Positions 33,569-41,043 of a stretch of 64,000 bases of DNA are shown in pieces. The translations under genes and the position numbers were made by a program. Each line of letters begins with the position of its first letter. Position 1 is the first letter of the stretch. Source of the DNA: Nocardioides sp. HDW12B (lineage in GTDB: Bacteria > Actinomycetota > Actinomycetes > Propionibacteriales > Nocardioidaceae); assembly GCF_011299595.1 (NCBI RefSeq), contig NZ_CP049867.1, positions 3,968,001-4,032,000 on the forward strand. The letters are read 5' to 3'. The notes under the pieces are model-generated. The model saw only the letters and a program-made list of their open reading frames with translations, was not told the origin of the DNA and made no database searches.

Positions 33569-33627
33569 CAGATGCGTGGGAAAAGCACCCTGGCGAGCCC
33601 GGGTGAGGTGCTTTTCCCACGCATCTG
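33569..33627. repeat. Intergenic hairpin element, copy C
   Basis: Perfect 21-bp stem (33569-33589 with 33607-33627) and a 17-base loop. The stem contains the whole stem of copy A with a CAGA/TCTG extension. It lies 15 bases after copy B, in the 215-base gap between the ornithine cyclodeaminase homologue and the permease. Confidence 0.8.
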
Positions 33628-33700
33628 CGGGGCGGGCGAGCGGCAGCTGACCGGAGGCCCGGCGGTGGGTTCAGCGAGGCCTGCCGGGAGGATGACTCCC

Positions 33701-34963
33701 ATGCCGCTCTCCTGGACCCTGCACAACGACGGCCGCACGGTGACCGAGGGCGCCGTGGTCCGTCCCGGTGAACGGCTCAGCTGGCCGCGCACCGTCGGTC
33801 TCGGCGCCCAGCACGTCGTCGCGATGTTCGGCGCGACGTTCCTGGTGCCGGTGCTGACGGGCTTCCCGCCCACCGCGACGCTGTTCTTCTCCGGTGTCGG
33901 CACGATCCTGTTCCTGGTGCTCACCGGCAACCGGGTGCCGAGCTACCTGGGGTCGTCCTTCGCCTTCATCGCACCCATCACGGCCGCCACCGCGAGCGGC
34001 TCGATGGGCAACGCGCTCTTCGGGGTGCTGGTCACCGGCCTGCTGCTCGCCGCGGTCGGAGCGGTGGTCGCGAGCACGGGCGCGGGCTGGATCGACGCCC
34101 TCATGCCGCCCGTCGTCACCGGCGCAATCGTCGCCCTCATCGGGCTCAACCTCTCGGGTGCGGCGACCTCTAACGTGCAGGCAGCCCCCTGGACGGCGCT
34201 GGTCACCCTCGTCGCGCTGCTCGTCGTCGCCGTCGTGTTCCGGGGCCTGGCGGCGCGGCTGTCGATTCTGCTGGGGGTGGTCGTCGGCTACGTGTTCGCG
34301 GCGTTCGCCGGCGCCGTCGACCTAGCCGCCGTCCGCGACGCGGCGTGGGTCGGCCTGCCCGACTTCTTCGCCCCCGAGCCCAGCTGGGGCGTGCTGCCCG
34401 CGTTTCTCCCGGTCGTGCTCGTGCTCGTCGCCGAGAACGTCGGCCACGTCCGCACCGTCGCCCACCTCACCGACGACCCCGAGGTCAACGCCCGCACCGG
34501 TCGGGCGCTGCTGGCCGACGGGCTGGCCACGACCCTGGCCGGCGCGGGCGGCGGGTCCGGCACCACGACGTACGGCGAGAACATCGGCGTCATGGCGGCG
34601 ACCCGGGTCTACTCGACCGCGGCGTACTGGGTGGCGGGCGCCGTGGCGATCCTCCTCAGCCTGTCGCCGAAGTTCGGCGCGCTCGTCAACACCATCCCTG
34701 CGGGCGTGCTCGGCGGCGTGACGGTGGCCCTCTACGGCCTCATCGGCGTGGTCGGCGTGAAGATCTGGATCGACAACCGGGTCGACTTCTCGAAGCCGGT
34801 CAACCAGTTCACCGCTGCCGTCGCGCTCGTCGTCGGCATCGGCAACCTGACGCTCAGCTCCGGCGACGTCATGGTCACCGGCATCGCGCTCGGCACGGTC
34901 GCCGCGCTGGTGGTCTTCCACGGCATGACCGCGCTCGAGCGTGCGCGGGGCGCTCGCGCCTGA
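33701..34963 (+). CDS. Uracil/xanthine permease (NCS2 family, UraA-like)
   Basis: A 420-residue membrane transporter with about 12-14 helices. Family signatures: LGAQHVVAMFGATFLVPVL near 35, LVAENVGHVRTVA (the Glu and Gly that bind the base) and GTTTYGENIGVMAATRVYS, which is the most telling for the uracil branch (UraA/RutG), though xanthine or another base is possible. It imports nucleobase by proton symport. ATG at 33701 is nine bases from GGGAGG; the ATG at 33692 is too close to that site. The last 12 codons and stop lie in a repeat that recurs after the DHPS-like gene. Confidence 0.9.
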   Translation: MPLSWTLHNDGRTVTEGAVVRPGERLSWPRTVGLGAQHVVAMFGATFLVPVLTGFPPTATLFFSGVGTILFLVLTGNRVPSYLGSSFAFIAPITAATASGSMGNALFGVLVTGLLLAAVGAVVASTGAGWIDALMPPVVTGAIVALIGLNLSGAATSNVQAAPWTALVTLVALLVVAVVFRGLAARLSILLGVVVGYVFAAFAGAVDLAAVRDAAWVGLPDFFAPEPSWGVLPAFLPVVLVLVAENVGHVRTVAHLTDDPEVNARTGRALLADGLATTLAGAGGGSGTTTYGENIGVMAATRVYSTAAYWVAGAVAILLSLSPKFGALVNTIPAGVLGGVTVALYGLIGVVGVKIWIDNRVDFSKPVNQFTAAVALVVGIGNLTLSSGDVMVTGIALGTVAALVVFHGMTALERARGARA

Positions 34964-34964
34964 G
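34926..34964 (+). repeat. Imperfect direct repeat, left copy
   Basis: About 39 bases covering the permease C-terminal codons and stop. It matches 36645-36682 at about 34 positions, including an identical 15-base block TGACCGCGCTCGAGC and terminal GCGCCTGAG. The pair flanks the RibD-like/DHPS-like cassette. Confidence 0.75.
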
Positions 34965-34998
34965 GCCGGGCGACCACCCGGTGGCTACCGTGGCGCCC

Positions 34999-35745
34999 GT
35001 GGAGATGATCCTGGGGCCTGTGCACGGGCCTGTCGCGACCGAGGACCTGCCCGAGCACTACCCGTGGCCCGAACGGGATGGTCGGCCCTGGGTGCGAGCG
35101 ATGATGTCGTGCACCCTCGACGGTGCCGCGGCCGGCGCGGACGGGCTCAGCGGATCGATCTCGAGCGACGCGGACGGTGCGGTCTTCTCCGCCGTACGTC
35201 GCTTCGCGGACGTCGTGCTGGTGGGCGGCGGGACGCTCGCGGCGGAGGAGTACGGACCGTCGAAGGCGTCCGAGGAGGACGCGGCTCGACGCGCGGCTGC
35301 CGGCCAGGCCCCGGCGCCGGTGATCGCGGTGGTGTCCGGCTCGCTGAAGCTGCCGCTGGACGACGACGGGTTCACCGCCTCGACGGTGCGACCGATCGTC
35401 TTCACCACCGCCGACCCCGACCCCGACCGTCTGGCGGCGGTGCGTGAGCGGTGCGACGTCGTGCAGGCCGACGGCGACACCGTCGACGTCGGCTGGGTCG
35501 TCGAGCGCCTCGCCGAACGGGGACTGTGGCGCATCGTGTGCGAGGGAGGGCCGTCGCTGCTGCGGGACGCGGCCGCCGCCGACCTGCTCGACGAGGCCGA
35601 CCTGACCTTCGCGCCGCTCCTCGTCGGCTCGGAGAACACCCCCCGGACCGACATGCTCGACGACGCCTCCCGCTTCGAGCTCGCCCACGTGCTCACCGAG
35701 GAGGGCGTCCTCATGACCCGTTACCTGCGCGGTGGCACCCGGTGA
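34999..35745 (+). CDS. RibD C-terminal domain reductase (pyrimidine reductase-like)
   Basis: A 248-residue NAD(P)H reductase of the RibD_C/dihydrofolate-reductase-like fold. Seen: RPWVRAMMSCTLDGAAAG near 30, VVLVGGGTLAAEEYGPS (cofactor loop), RIVCEGGPSLLRDA and PLLVGSENTPRTD. RibD reduces a ribosylamino-pyrimidine in riboflavin synthesis; stand-alone homologues such as this are widespread in actinobacteria and not all make riboflavin. In-frame GTG/ATG codons at 34981, 34990, 34999 and 35005 make the start uncertain. Its stop overlaps the DHPS-like start (GTGA), so the two act together. Confidence 0.82.
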   Translation: MEMILGPVHGPVATEDLPEHYPWPERDGRPWVRAMMSCTLDGAAAGADGLSGSISSDADGAVFSAVRRFADVVLVGGGTLAAEEYGPSKASEEDAARRAAAGQAPAPVIAVVSGSLKLPLDDDGFTASTVRPIVFTTADPDPDRLAAVRERCDVVQADGDTVDVGWVVERLAERGLWRIVCEGGPSLLRDAAAADLLDEADLTFAPLLVGSENTPRTDMLDDASRFELAHVLTEEGVLMTRYLRGGTR

Positions 35746-36647
35746 TCGGCCTGCGGGAGCTCGCCGCCCTCGTCGAGGAGCACGGTGAGCACCTCGACCA
35801 CGAGGTGGCGCCGTTCGTCGTGGGCGGCACCGCCCACGACACCGACGCCACGCCGCTGCTGATGGGCGTGGTGAACCTCTCGCGCGACTCGTGGTACCGC
35901 GAGAGCGTCGCCGCCACCCGTGAGGCGGCCGTCCGGCGCGGGACCGTGCTGGCTGCCCAGGGTGCCGGGCTCGTCGACGTCGGGGCCGAGTCGGTCGTCG
36001 ACACCGCCGACCGCGTGGCGGCCGACGAGCAGACCCGTCGCCTGGTGCCGGTCATCGAGGACCTCGCCGCCGCGGGTGTCGCGGTCTCCGTCGAGAGCTA
36101 CCACCCCTCGGTGGTGCGGCGCTGCCTCGAGGCCGGCGCGGTGGTGCTCAACCTCACCGGGTCCGTCGACGACGAGGAGATGTTCGGCCTCGCCGCCGCC
36201 CACGACGCGTCCGTCGTGCTGTGCCACATCGTCGGCGACAACGCGCGCGAGCTCCACGACCCCTCGCGGAACCCGGTGGCGCAGGACCCGTTCCCGGCGA
36301 TGGAGGAGCAGTTCGCGCGCCGCCTCGAGACCGCCCGCTCCGCCGGTGTCACCTCGGTGGCGATCGACCCCGGCCTCGGCTTCGGCTTCTCCTGGCTGCC
36401 CGACCCGGTCGACCGGGCGCGCTACCAGGCCACCTCGCTGCTGCAGACCTTCCGCCTGCGTCACCTCGGGGCACCGATCTGCCACGCGCTGCCCGCCGCG
36501 ATGGACGTCTTCGGGGAGGAGGTGCGCACCGCGGAGGGCTACTTCGCCGTGCTCGCGCACCTCGGGCGGACCGGCATCTACCGCACCCACGAGGTGACGC
36601 GCGTCGACGCAGTCCTCACCGCGATGCGGGTGTTCGCCGCGTCCTGA
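35742..36647 (+). CDS. Divergent dihydropteroate synthase homologue
   Basis: A 301-residue TIM-barrel protein of the pterin-binding/DHPS family. Barrel landmarks are LLMGVVNLSRDSWYRES, GAGLVDVGAESVV, VSVESYHPSVV, GAVVLNLTGSVDDEE, VAIDPGLGFGFSW and GRTGIYRTHEV. Compared with true FolP, NVTPDSF is NLSRDSW, the pterin-contacting NDVSG is NLTGS, and DPGIGFGK has lost its Lys. The substrate has therefore probably changed, as proposed for actinobacterial FolP2-type proteins. GTG start overlaps the RibD-like stop. The stop codon opens the right-hand direct repeat. Confidence 0.82.
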   Translation: MIGLRELAALVEEHGEHLDHEVAPFVVGGTAHDTDATPLLMGVVNLSRDSWYRESVAATREAAVRRGTVLAAQGAGLVDVGAESVVDTADRVAADEQTRRLVPVIEDLAAAGVAVSVESYHPSVVRRCLEAGAVVLNLTGSVDDEEMFGLAAAHDASVVLCHIVGDNARELHDPSRNPVAQDPFPAMEEQFARRLETARSAGVTSVAIDPGLGFGFSWLPDPVDRARYQATSLLQTFRLRHLGAPICHALPAAMDVFGEEVRTAEGYFAVLAHLGRTGIYRTHEVTRVDAVLTAMRVFAAS

Positions 36648-36682
36648 CCGCGCTCGAGCATGTGCGGGGCACCGCGCCTGAG
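36645..36682 (+). repeat. Imperfect direct repeat, right copy
   Basis: Begins at the TGA of the DHPS-like gene and repeats the 3' end of the uracil permease gene with about four changes and one deleted base. Translated in the permease frame it would read TALEHVRGTAPE, recalling TALERARGARA, so it looks like a decayed copy of the permease end left after a duplication or insertion. Confidence 0.75.
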
Positions 36683-36695
36683 TGCGTCGGCAGGT

Positions 36696-36866
36696 CTACG
36701 GGGCGGAGCCGCCACGCCGGGTGAGGACGACCGCCAGCACGCCACCGAGAGCCGACAGCAGCAGGAACAGCACCAGCTCCACCTGACCGGCGTCGCCATC
36801 GGCACCGATCATGAGCCCGAGGAACACCAGGGCTCCCACGACGACGGCGATGACGACGTTCCTCAT
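36696..36866 (-). CDS. Small two-helix membrane protein
   Basis: A 56-residue protein starting MRNVVIAVVVGALVFLGLMI. Two hydrophobic helices (about 2-21 and 29-48) are linked by GADGDAGQVE and followed by TRRGGSAP, putting the basic tail in the cytosol. Function unknown. It sits alone upstream of nothing on its strand and 80 bases before the dioxygenase stop. Amino-acid pattern is convincing for a membrane protein but the ribosome-binding site is weak. Confidence 0.5.
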   Translation of the reverse strand: MRNVVIAVVVGALVFLGLMIGADGDAGQVELVLFLLLSALGGVLAVVLTRRGGSAP

Positions 36867-36947
36867 GCGCCCACTGTCCCAGCCGGTGCGCTCGAGCGAG
36901 GGCTTTCGCCCGCCCTGCACTGCCCGCCGGGCGGACGGGGAGGGTGA

Positions 36948-37721
36948 TCAGCCGAGGACCATGCCGCGGTGCATGACGCGGTCGCCGACGACGCCGGAGT
37001 GGTCGGCGCGGTGCATGACGCAGCCGTTGTCCCACATCACGACGTCGCCGGGGCTCCACCGGTGGTCGAGCACGTTGGCGGGCCGGGTGGAGTGCTCGAA
37101 GAGCTGGGCCACGACCTCCTCCGACTCGATCGGGTCGAGCCCGGTGACCGAGGCGCACCGCGCCGGCGTCGTCAGGTAGAGCGCCGTGCGGCCCGTCACC
37201 GGGTGCGGGCGGAACACCGGGTGCTCGGCCTCGGACTCGTCGTCGGGCCCGAGCTCGACGCCGGTCACGACGTGGCGGATGGTGCGACCGGCGAGCCGCT
37301 TGCGCAGCTCGGCGGGCAGGGTGTCGAAGGCGCGGTACTGGTTGCTGAACTGCGTGGCGCCGCCCTGCTCGGGCACGGTCACGGCGCGCAGCGCGGTGTA
37401 CGCCGGAGGCGTCACGACGTAGCTGGTGTCGACGTGGAACGAGCTCCTCGGAGGAGTCGTGCGCCCCACGTTGCTGATGACGTTGAGGTCCGGGTGCCCC
37501 TCGAGCGGCGTCTCGCCGGTGGTGAAGGTCAGCGTCCCGAAGCGCTCCAGCAGCGCCACGAAGGCGGCGTCGTCGAGGGTCTGCTCGGGCACCACCACGA
37601 CGCCGTGCTGCCCGAGGAGCACCCGCAGGGCGTCCACCTGGGCGTCGTCGACCCACGCCAGGTCGACGTCGCGGACCACGACGCCGACGGGGTCGAGGGT
37701 CTCGGTGGTCAGCAGGGTCAT
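36948..37721 (-). CDS. TauD/TfdA-family Fe(II)/2-oxoglutarate dioxygenase
   Basis: A 257-residue dioxygenase. The iron-binding triad is His96 and Asp98 (SSFHVDTSY) and His237 (CVMHRADHSG); the 2-oxoglutarate-binding Arg is near 248-252 (GDRVMHRGM). TauD enzymes hydroxylate or cleave C-H bonds next to sulfonate, ether or amine groups. ATG overlaps the mysD stop (ATGA), so it is the last gene of the mycosporine operon, where it may tailor the product. In cyanobacteria the 2-oxoglutarate enzyme MysH, of a different subfamily, converts mycosporine-like amino acids to palythines. That analogy is inference. Confidence 0.85.
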   Translation of the reverse strand: MTLLTTETLDPVGVVVRDVDLAWVDDAQVDALRVLLGQHGVVVVPEQTLDDAAFVALLERFGTLTFTTGETPLEGHPDLNVISNVGRTTPPRSSFHVDTSYVVTPPAYTALRAVTVPEQGGATQFSNQYRAFDTLPAELRKRLAGRTIRHVVTGVELGPDDESEAEHPVFRPHPVTGRTALYLTTPARCASVTGLDPIESEEVVAQLFEHSTRPANVLDHRWSPGDVVMWDNGCVMHRADHSGVVGDRVMHRGMVLG

Positions 37722-38851
37722 GGGGTCACCTCTCGGGCGGAAGGGGAGGGGGCGGTCCGGGCGGGGGGAACGGTGGGCCGAGGGGCGAGGACGTCGTCGA
37801 CGGCGAGCCGGAACAGCCGCGCGAGCGGCAGGCCCGCGGCCTCGGCCATCACCACGAGCACGCTGCTCGGCGCGTAGGAGCAGTAGAGGCTGGCCTCGAG
37901 GAACCAGGGGTTCCCGTCGGGGTCGACGCGGAAGTCGAAGAGCCCGTAGTGACGGCACCCCAGGGCGTCGTACGCCGCTCGCGCTGCGGCGTGCACGGCC
38001 GCGACGACCGGGTCGTCGGGGTCCACGATCCACGCGTGCTCGGCGTCCTTGGCCACCAGGCCCAGGTCGCCGGTGTCGTCGCGCCTCAGCTTGTCGGCGT
38101 GGTCGCGCACCGGCTTGCCGACCGGGTCGACGGCGTACTCCTCCAGCGGCATGCACACCAGCTCGCCCTCGACGTCGACGACGCCGCAGCGCACCTCGCG
38201 ACCGAGCTCGACGTACGTCTCGACGAGCGCGCGCGGGGAGTGGCGGCACGCCTCGGCCACCGCTGCCTCCAGGGCGCCGGGGGCGGCGGCGTCCGGCACG
38301 AGCGTCACGCCCAGCGAGTTGTCGGCGTCGACGGGCTTGACCACCACGGCGCCCTGCGGCGCGCGACCCTCGAGCGTCACCGGCTCCCCGGGACGCACCA
38401 CCACCCCCGCCGGCACCCGGACGCCGCCGGCGGCGACGACGGCGCGGGCCAGCGCCTTGTCGGCGCCGATCGCCATCACCTCGGCGCGGTTGCCCAGCAT
38501 CGGGACCTCGAGGAGCTCGAGCAGGGCGCGGTAGCGCGTCATCCCGGGGCGGCAGAACATCTGGGGGACGGCGACGTCGGGCGCCAGCGCGGTGATGCGC
38601 CGGACCGCCTCGGCCAGCGTGCAGCTCGGCGCCGCCGCGACCGACTCCACGTCGAGGTCGCGCGGGAAGCGCCAGCGGCCGTCGGGCGAGACGTGCGCGA
38701 CCACGTGCTCGTAGGCGTCGGCGCCGGGCAGGACGTCCGGCAGCGCCCTCGCCCGGAGCGCGTCGAGGCAGCCACGGGCGTAGAGCAGCGAGACGTCGGC
38801 CAGCAGCTCGCTCTCCGCGGACCCGACGAGGTGCAGCACGGTCAGCGGCAC
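37718..38851 (-). CDS. mysD: Mycosporine-like amino acid ligase, D-Ala-D-Ala ligase-like
   Basis: A 377-residue ATP-grasp ligase. The GTG at 38851 gives VPLTVLHLVGSAESELLADV; the longer upstream frame is a shadow of mysC. Seen: PQMFCRPGMTRYRALLELL, AVVVKPVDADNSLGVTLV (ATP-binding), YVELGREVRCGVV, LEEYAVDPVGKP and GCRHYGLFDFRVDPDGNPWF. These blocks agree closely with MysD of Nostoc punctiforme as I recall it, more than with peptidoglycan Ddl. MysD joins a second amino acid (Ser, Thr and others) to mycosporine-glycine, giving imino-mycosporines such as shinorine or porphyra-334. Two bases separate it from mysC. Confidence 0.85.
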   Translation of the reverse strand: MPLTVLHLVGSAESELLADVSLLYARGCLDALRARALPDVLPGADAYEHVVAHVSPDGRWRFPRDLDVESVAAAPSCTLAEAVRRITALAPDVAVPQMFCRPGMTRYRALLELLEVPMLGNRAEVMAIGADKALARAVVAAGGVRVPAGVVVRPGEPVTLEGRAPQGAVVVKPVDADNSLGVTLVPDAAAPGALEAAVAEACRHSPRALVETYVELGREVRCGVVDVEGELVCMPLEEYAVDPVGKPVRDHADKLRRDDTGDLGLVAKDAEHAWIVDPDDPVVAAVHAAARAAYDALGCRHYGLFDFRVDPDGNPWFLEASLYCSYAPSSVLVVMAEAAGLPLARLFRLAVDDVLAPRPTVPPARTAPSPSAREVTP

Positions 38852-38852
38852 C

Positions 38853-40193
38853 TCAGTCGCCCCCCGGCTCCACGAGCTTGCCGATGTTGAGGTCGACCTT
38901 CTGCCACGGACGTCCGCGCCGCAGGTTGCCGAGCAGCAGCGACGGCACGTGCACGTGGTGCAGGGCCAGGAACGGCAGCGGGTCGTCGCGGTCCAGGACG
39001 GCGTCGACACCACGCCGCACGGTGCGCAGCCGGCCGGGGGCCGTGCGCGGGTGGCGCAGCGACTGCCACAGCTCGTGGTGGAGCCAGTACGTCGGCCGCC
39101 CGCCGAGCGGCGGCTCGACCAGCGGGGCGTCGTCGTCGAGGTAGGCGGCGGACACCCCGGGGTGGTCGTGCAGCAGGGTGATCGCGGAGTGGGTGCGGGG
39201 GTTGCACTCGATGGCGCGGGCGACCCCGTCGGCACCCTCGATGAAGTCGAAGGACAGCTGGCCGGTCCAGCCGCCGGCGGCGACGAACCGCTCCACCCAC
39301 TCCCGGATCTGCGGTTTGTCGACCTGCTCGTAGGTCAGCTGCCAGGGGGAGCTGGCGCAGCAGACGTAGACCTGGAGCCGGCCGTCGCGGACGGTGCCGT
39401 GCGTGCAGTACTCGGTCCCGACGAGCAGCTCCTGAAGGATCCACGGATGGTCCTCGCTGATCGGCAGCGACCGCACGAACGTCTCGGTCTCCGCCGGGGT
39501 GGGCCGGGGCAGCGGCGTCAGGTCGAGGCGGCGCACCGGGTCGTAGGGGATCGACTTGAGGACGTAGGTGAGCCCGGTGGCGGCGAAGTCGAAGTCCAGC
39601 ACCTGCTGGGGATCGGTGATCCGGTGCGTCTCCGGCACGGGCAGCCCGAGCCCGGCGGCCATCGCGGAGAACGCCTGCTTGTCGTCGACCTGACACAAAT
39701 CACCGGCGTCGAGGTGCACCACCTCGCAGTGGCCCGAGAGCAACGCCCCTGCCTCGGCGTCGGGCAGGCTGGCGGCCGGGCTGCAGACCGGCACGTAGAC
39801 GTCGACCCCCTCCTCCTTGACGACCCGCAGCAGCGCGTCGGCGTAGTCGGGGGAGCTGGTGTCGGGCACGACGTGGAACGCGTCGACGGCGCGGGAGAAG
39901 CGGTGCCCGGTCCAGCGGTAGCGGGCGGTCTCCACCATCACCACCCGGTGACCCGCGGCGTGGAAGTGGCGAGCCAGCGCCAGCGCCTTGGTCATCTTGC
40001 CGCCGCTGACCAGGACCGTACGGCGACGCGGGTCGGGCGGCACCGGTGGACGGGAGGGACGCAACCGCGCAGCGCCGACCAGGGCGAGGTTCACCGGCAG
40101 CGTGGCCTGCAGCAGGGCGACCGCGCCGACCGTGCGGCCCGCACGCGCCAGCCGGCGCAGCGCACCGTCCGACGAGACGTCGGGGGCGGCCAC
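38853..40193 (-). CDS. mysC: Mycosporine-glycine synthase, ATP-grasp
   Basis: A 446-residue ATP-grasp enzyme, the usual MysC length. GTG at 40193 follows the mysB stop with GGAGGG upstream. Seen: TVLVSGGKMTKALALARHFH near 60, TGHRFSRAVDAFHVVP, VPVCSPAASLPDAEAG, LKSIPYDPVRRLDLTPLP, EYCTHGTVRDG, GWTGQLSFDFIEG and AIECNPRTHSAITLLHDHPG. MysC couples glycine to 4-deoxygadusol using ATP to give mycosporine-glycine. The N-terminal AVALLQATLPVNLALVGAA is hydrophobic and may associate with the membrane, as in cyanobacterial relatives. Gene order mysA-B-C-D is intact. Confidence 0.86.
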   Translation of the reverse strand: MAAPDVSSDGALRRLARAGRTVGAVALLQATLPVNLALVGAARLRPSRPPVPPDPRRRTVLVSGGKMTKALALARHFHAAGHRVVMVETARYRWTGHRFSRAVDAFHVVPDTSSPDYADALLRVVKEEGVDVYVPVCSPAASLPDAEAGALLSGHCEVVHLDAGDLCQVDDKQAFSAMAAGLGLPVPETHRITDPQQVLDFDFAATGLTYVLKSIPYDPVRRLDLTPLPRPTPAETETFVRSLPISEDHPWILQELLVGTEYCTHGTVRDGRLQVYVCCASSPWQLTYEQVDKPQIREWVERFVAAGGWTGQLSFDFIEGADGVARAIECNPRTHSAITLLHDHPGVSAAYLDDDAPLVEPPLGGRPTYWLHHELWQSLRHPRTAPGRLRTVRRGVDAVLDRDDPLPFLALHHVHVPSLLLGNLRRGRPWQKVDLNIGKLVEPGGD

Positions 40194-40194
40194 C

Positions 40195-41043
40195 TCACAC
40201 CCTCCGGGCGAGCGTGACCCCGTCGCGCAGCGGCACCACGACCTGCTCCACGCGCGGGTCGTCGCGCAGCTGCTCGTTGAAGGCGGTGACGGCGCGGCCG
40301 TTGGGCGAGGAGGCCTCCGACCAGGGCTCACCCTGGAGCAGCGTGTTGTCGACGCACAGCAACCCCTCGGGGTGCAGGAGCCCGCGGTCGAGCAGGAGGT
40401 CGAGGTAGCCGGCGTACCCCGGCTTGTCGGCGTCGAGGAACACGAGGTCGAAGGTCTCGCCCTGCTCGGCCAGGCGCGCCAGCGTCTCGCTCGCCGGTCC
40501 GACCTCGACCTGCACCCGGTCGCCGACGGGGGAAGCGGCGAAGCAGTCCCGGGCGAGGGCCGCGACGCCGGGGTCCAGCTCGCAGGCCACGACCCGCCCG
40601 CCCTCGGGCAGCGCCTCGGCCATCGCGAGCGCGGCGTAGCCGGTGAACATGCCGACCTCCAGCACCTGCCGGGACCGGCTCACCCGCACGAGCATCTGGA
40701 GGAACGCACCCTCGACGTGGCCGGACAGCATCTCGGCCTCGAGATTCCCCTCCCAGGGTTCGGCACGGGTGCGCTCCTCCAGGGCGGCCAGCGCCGCCGA
40801 CGGGGGCGAGGTCTGCTGCTCGACGTACCCCTCGAGCCCGGCCGCGATCGCCCGGGCGCGGGCGAGGTCGGCGCGGGCCTCGAGCGGTACGCCGGGCACG
40901 TCGGCCACCTGCCGGGCCACCGAGCCCAGCAGGTCGGCCACGATGCCGACGGGGGTGACGGGTCGCGCCCCGCCGACCGGGGCGCGCGACGACGTCGGGG
41001 CCGGACCCCCGAGCGGTCCGGTCAGGTCGGTGTCAGCCGACAT
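40195..41043 (-). CDS. mysB: Demethyl-4-deoxygadusol O-methyltransferase
   Basis: A 282-residue class I SAM methyltransferase of the caffeoyl-CoA OMT type. The ATG at 41043 overlaps the mysA end by 11 bases. SAM motif I is [20 protein letters not shown]; an acidic residue follows strand 2 ([10 protein letters not shown]), and [19 protein letters not shown] is the metal-site region of this group, with [12 protein letters not shown] after it. MysB methylates demethyl-4-deoxygadusol made by MysA to 4-deoxygadusol, the UV-absorbing core. Position between mysA and mysC makes the specific call strong. Confidence 0.84.
   Translation of the reverse strand: MSADTDLTGPLGGPAPTSSRAPVGGARPVTPVGIVADLLGSVARQVADVPGVPLEARADLARARAIAAGLEGYVEQQTSPPSAALAALEERTRAEPWEGNLEAEMLSGHVEGAFLQMLVRVSRSRQVLEVGMFTGYAALAMAEALPEGGRVVACELDPGVAALARDCFAASPVGDRVQVEVGPASETLARLAEQGETFDLVFLDADKPGYAGYLDLLLDRGLLHPEGLLCVDNTLLQGEPWSEASSPNGRAVTAFNEQLRDDPRVEQVVVPLRDGVTLARRV

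Noticed and set aside
37718..38851. Reading the Ddl-like ligase as a second peptidoglycan D-Ala-D-Ala ligase
   Set aside because: Its conserved blocks (PQMFCRPGMTRYRALLELL, GCRHYGLFDFRVDPDG) and position after mysC fit MysD.
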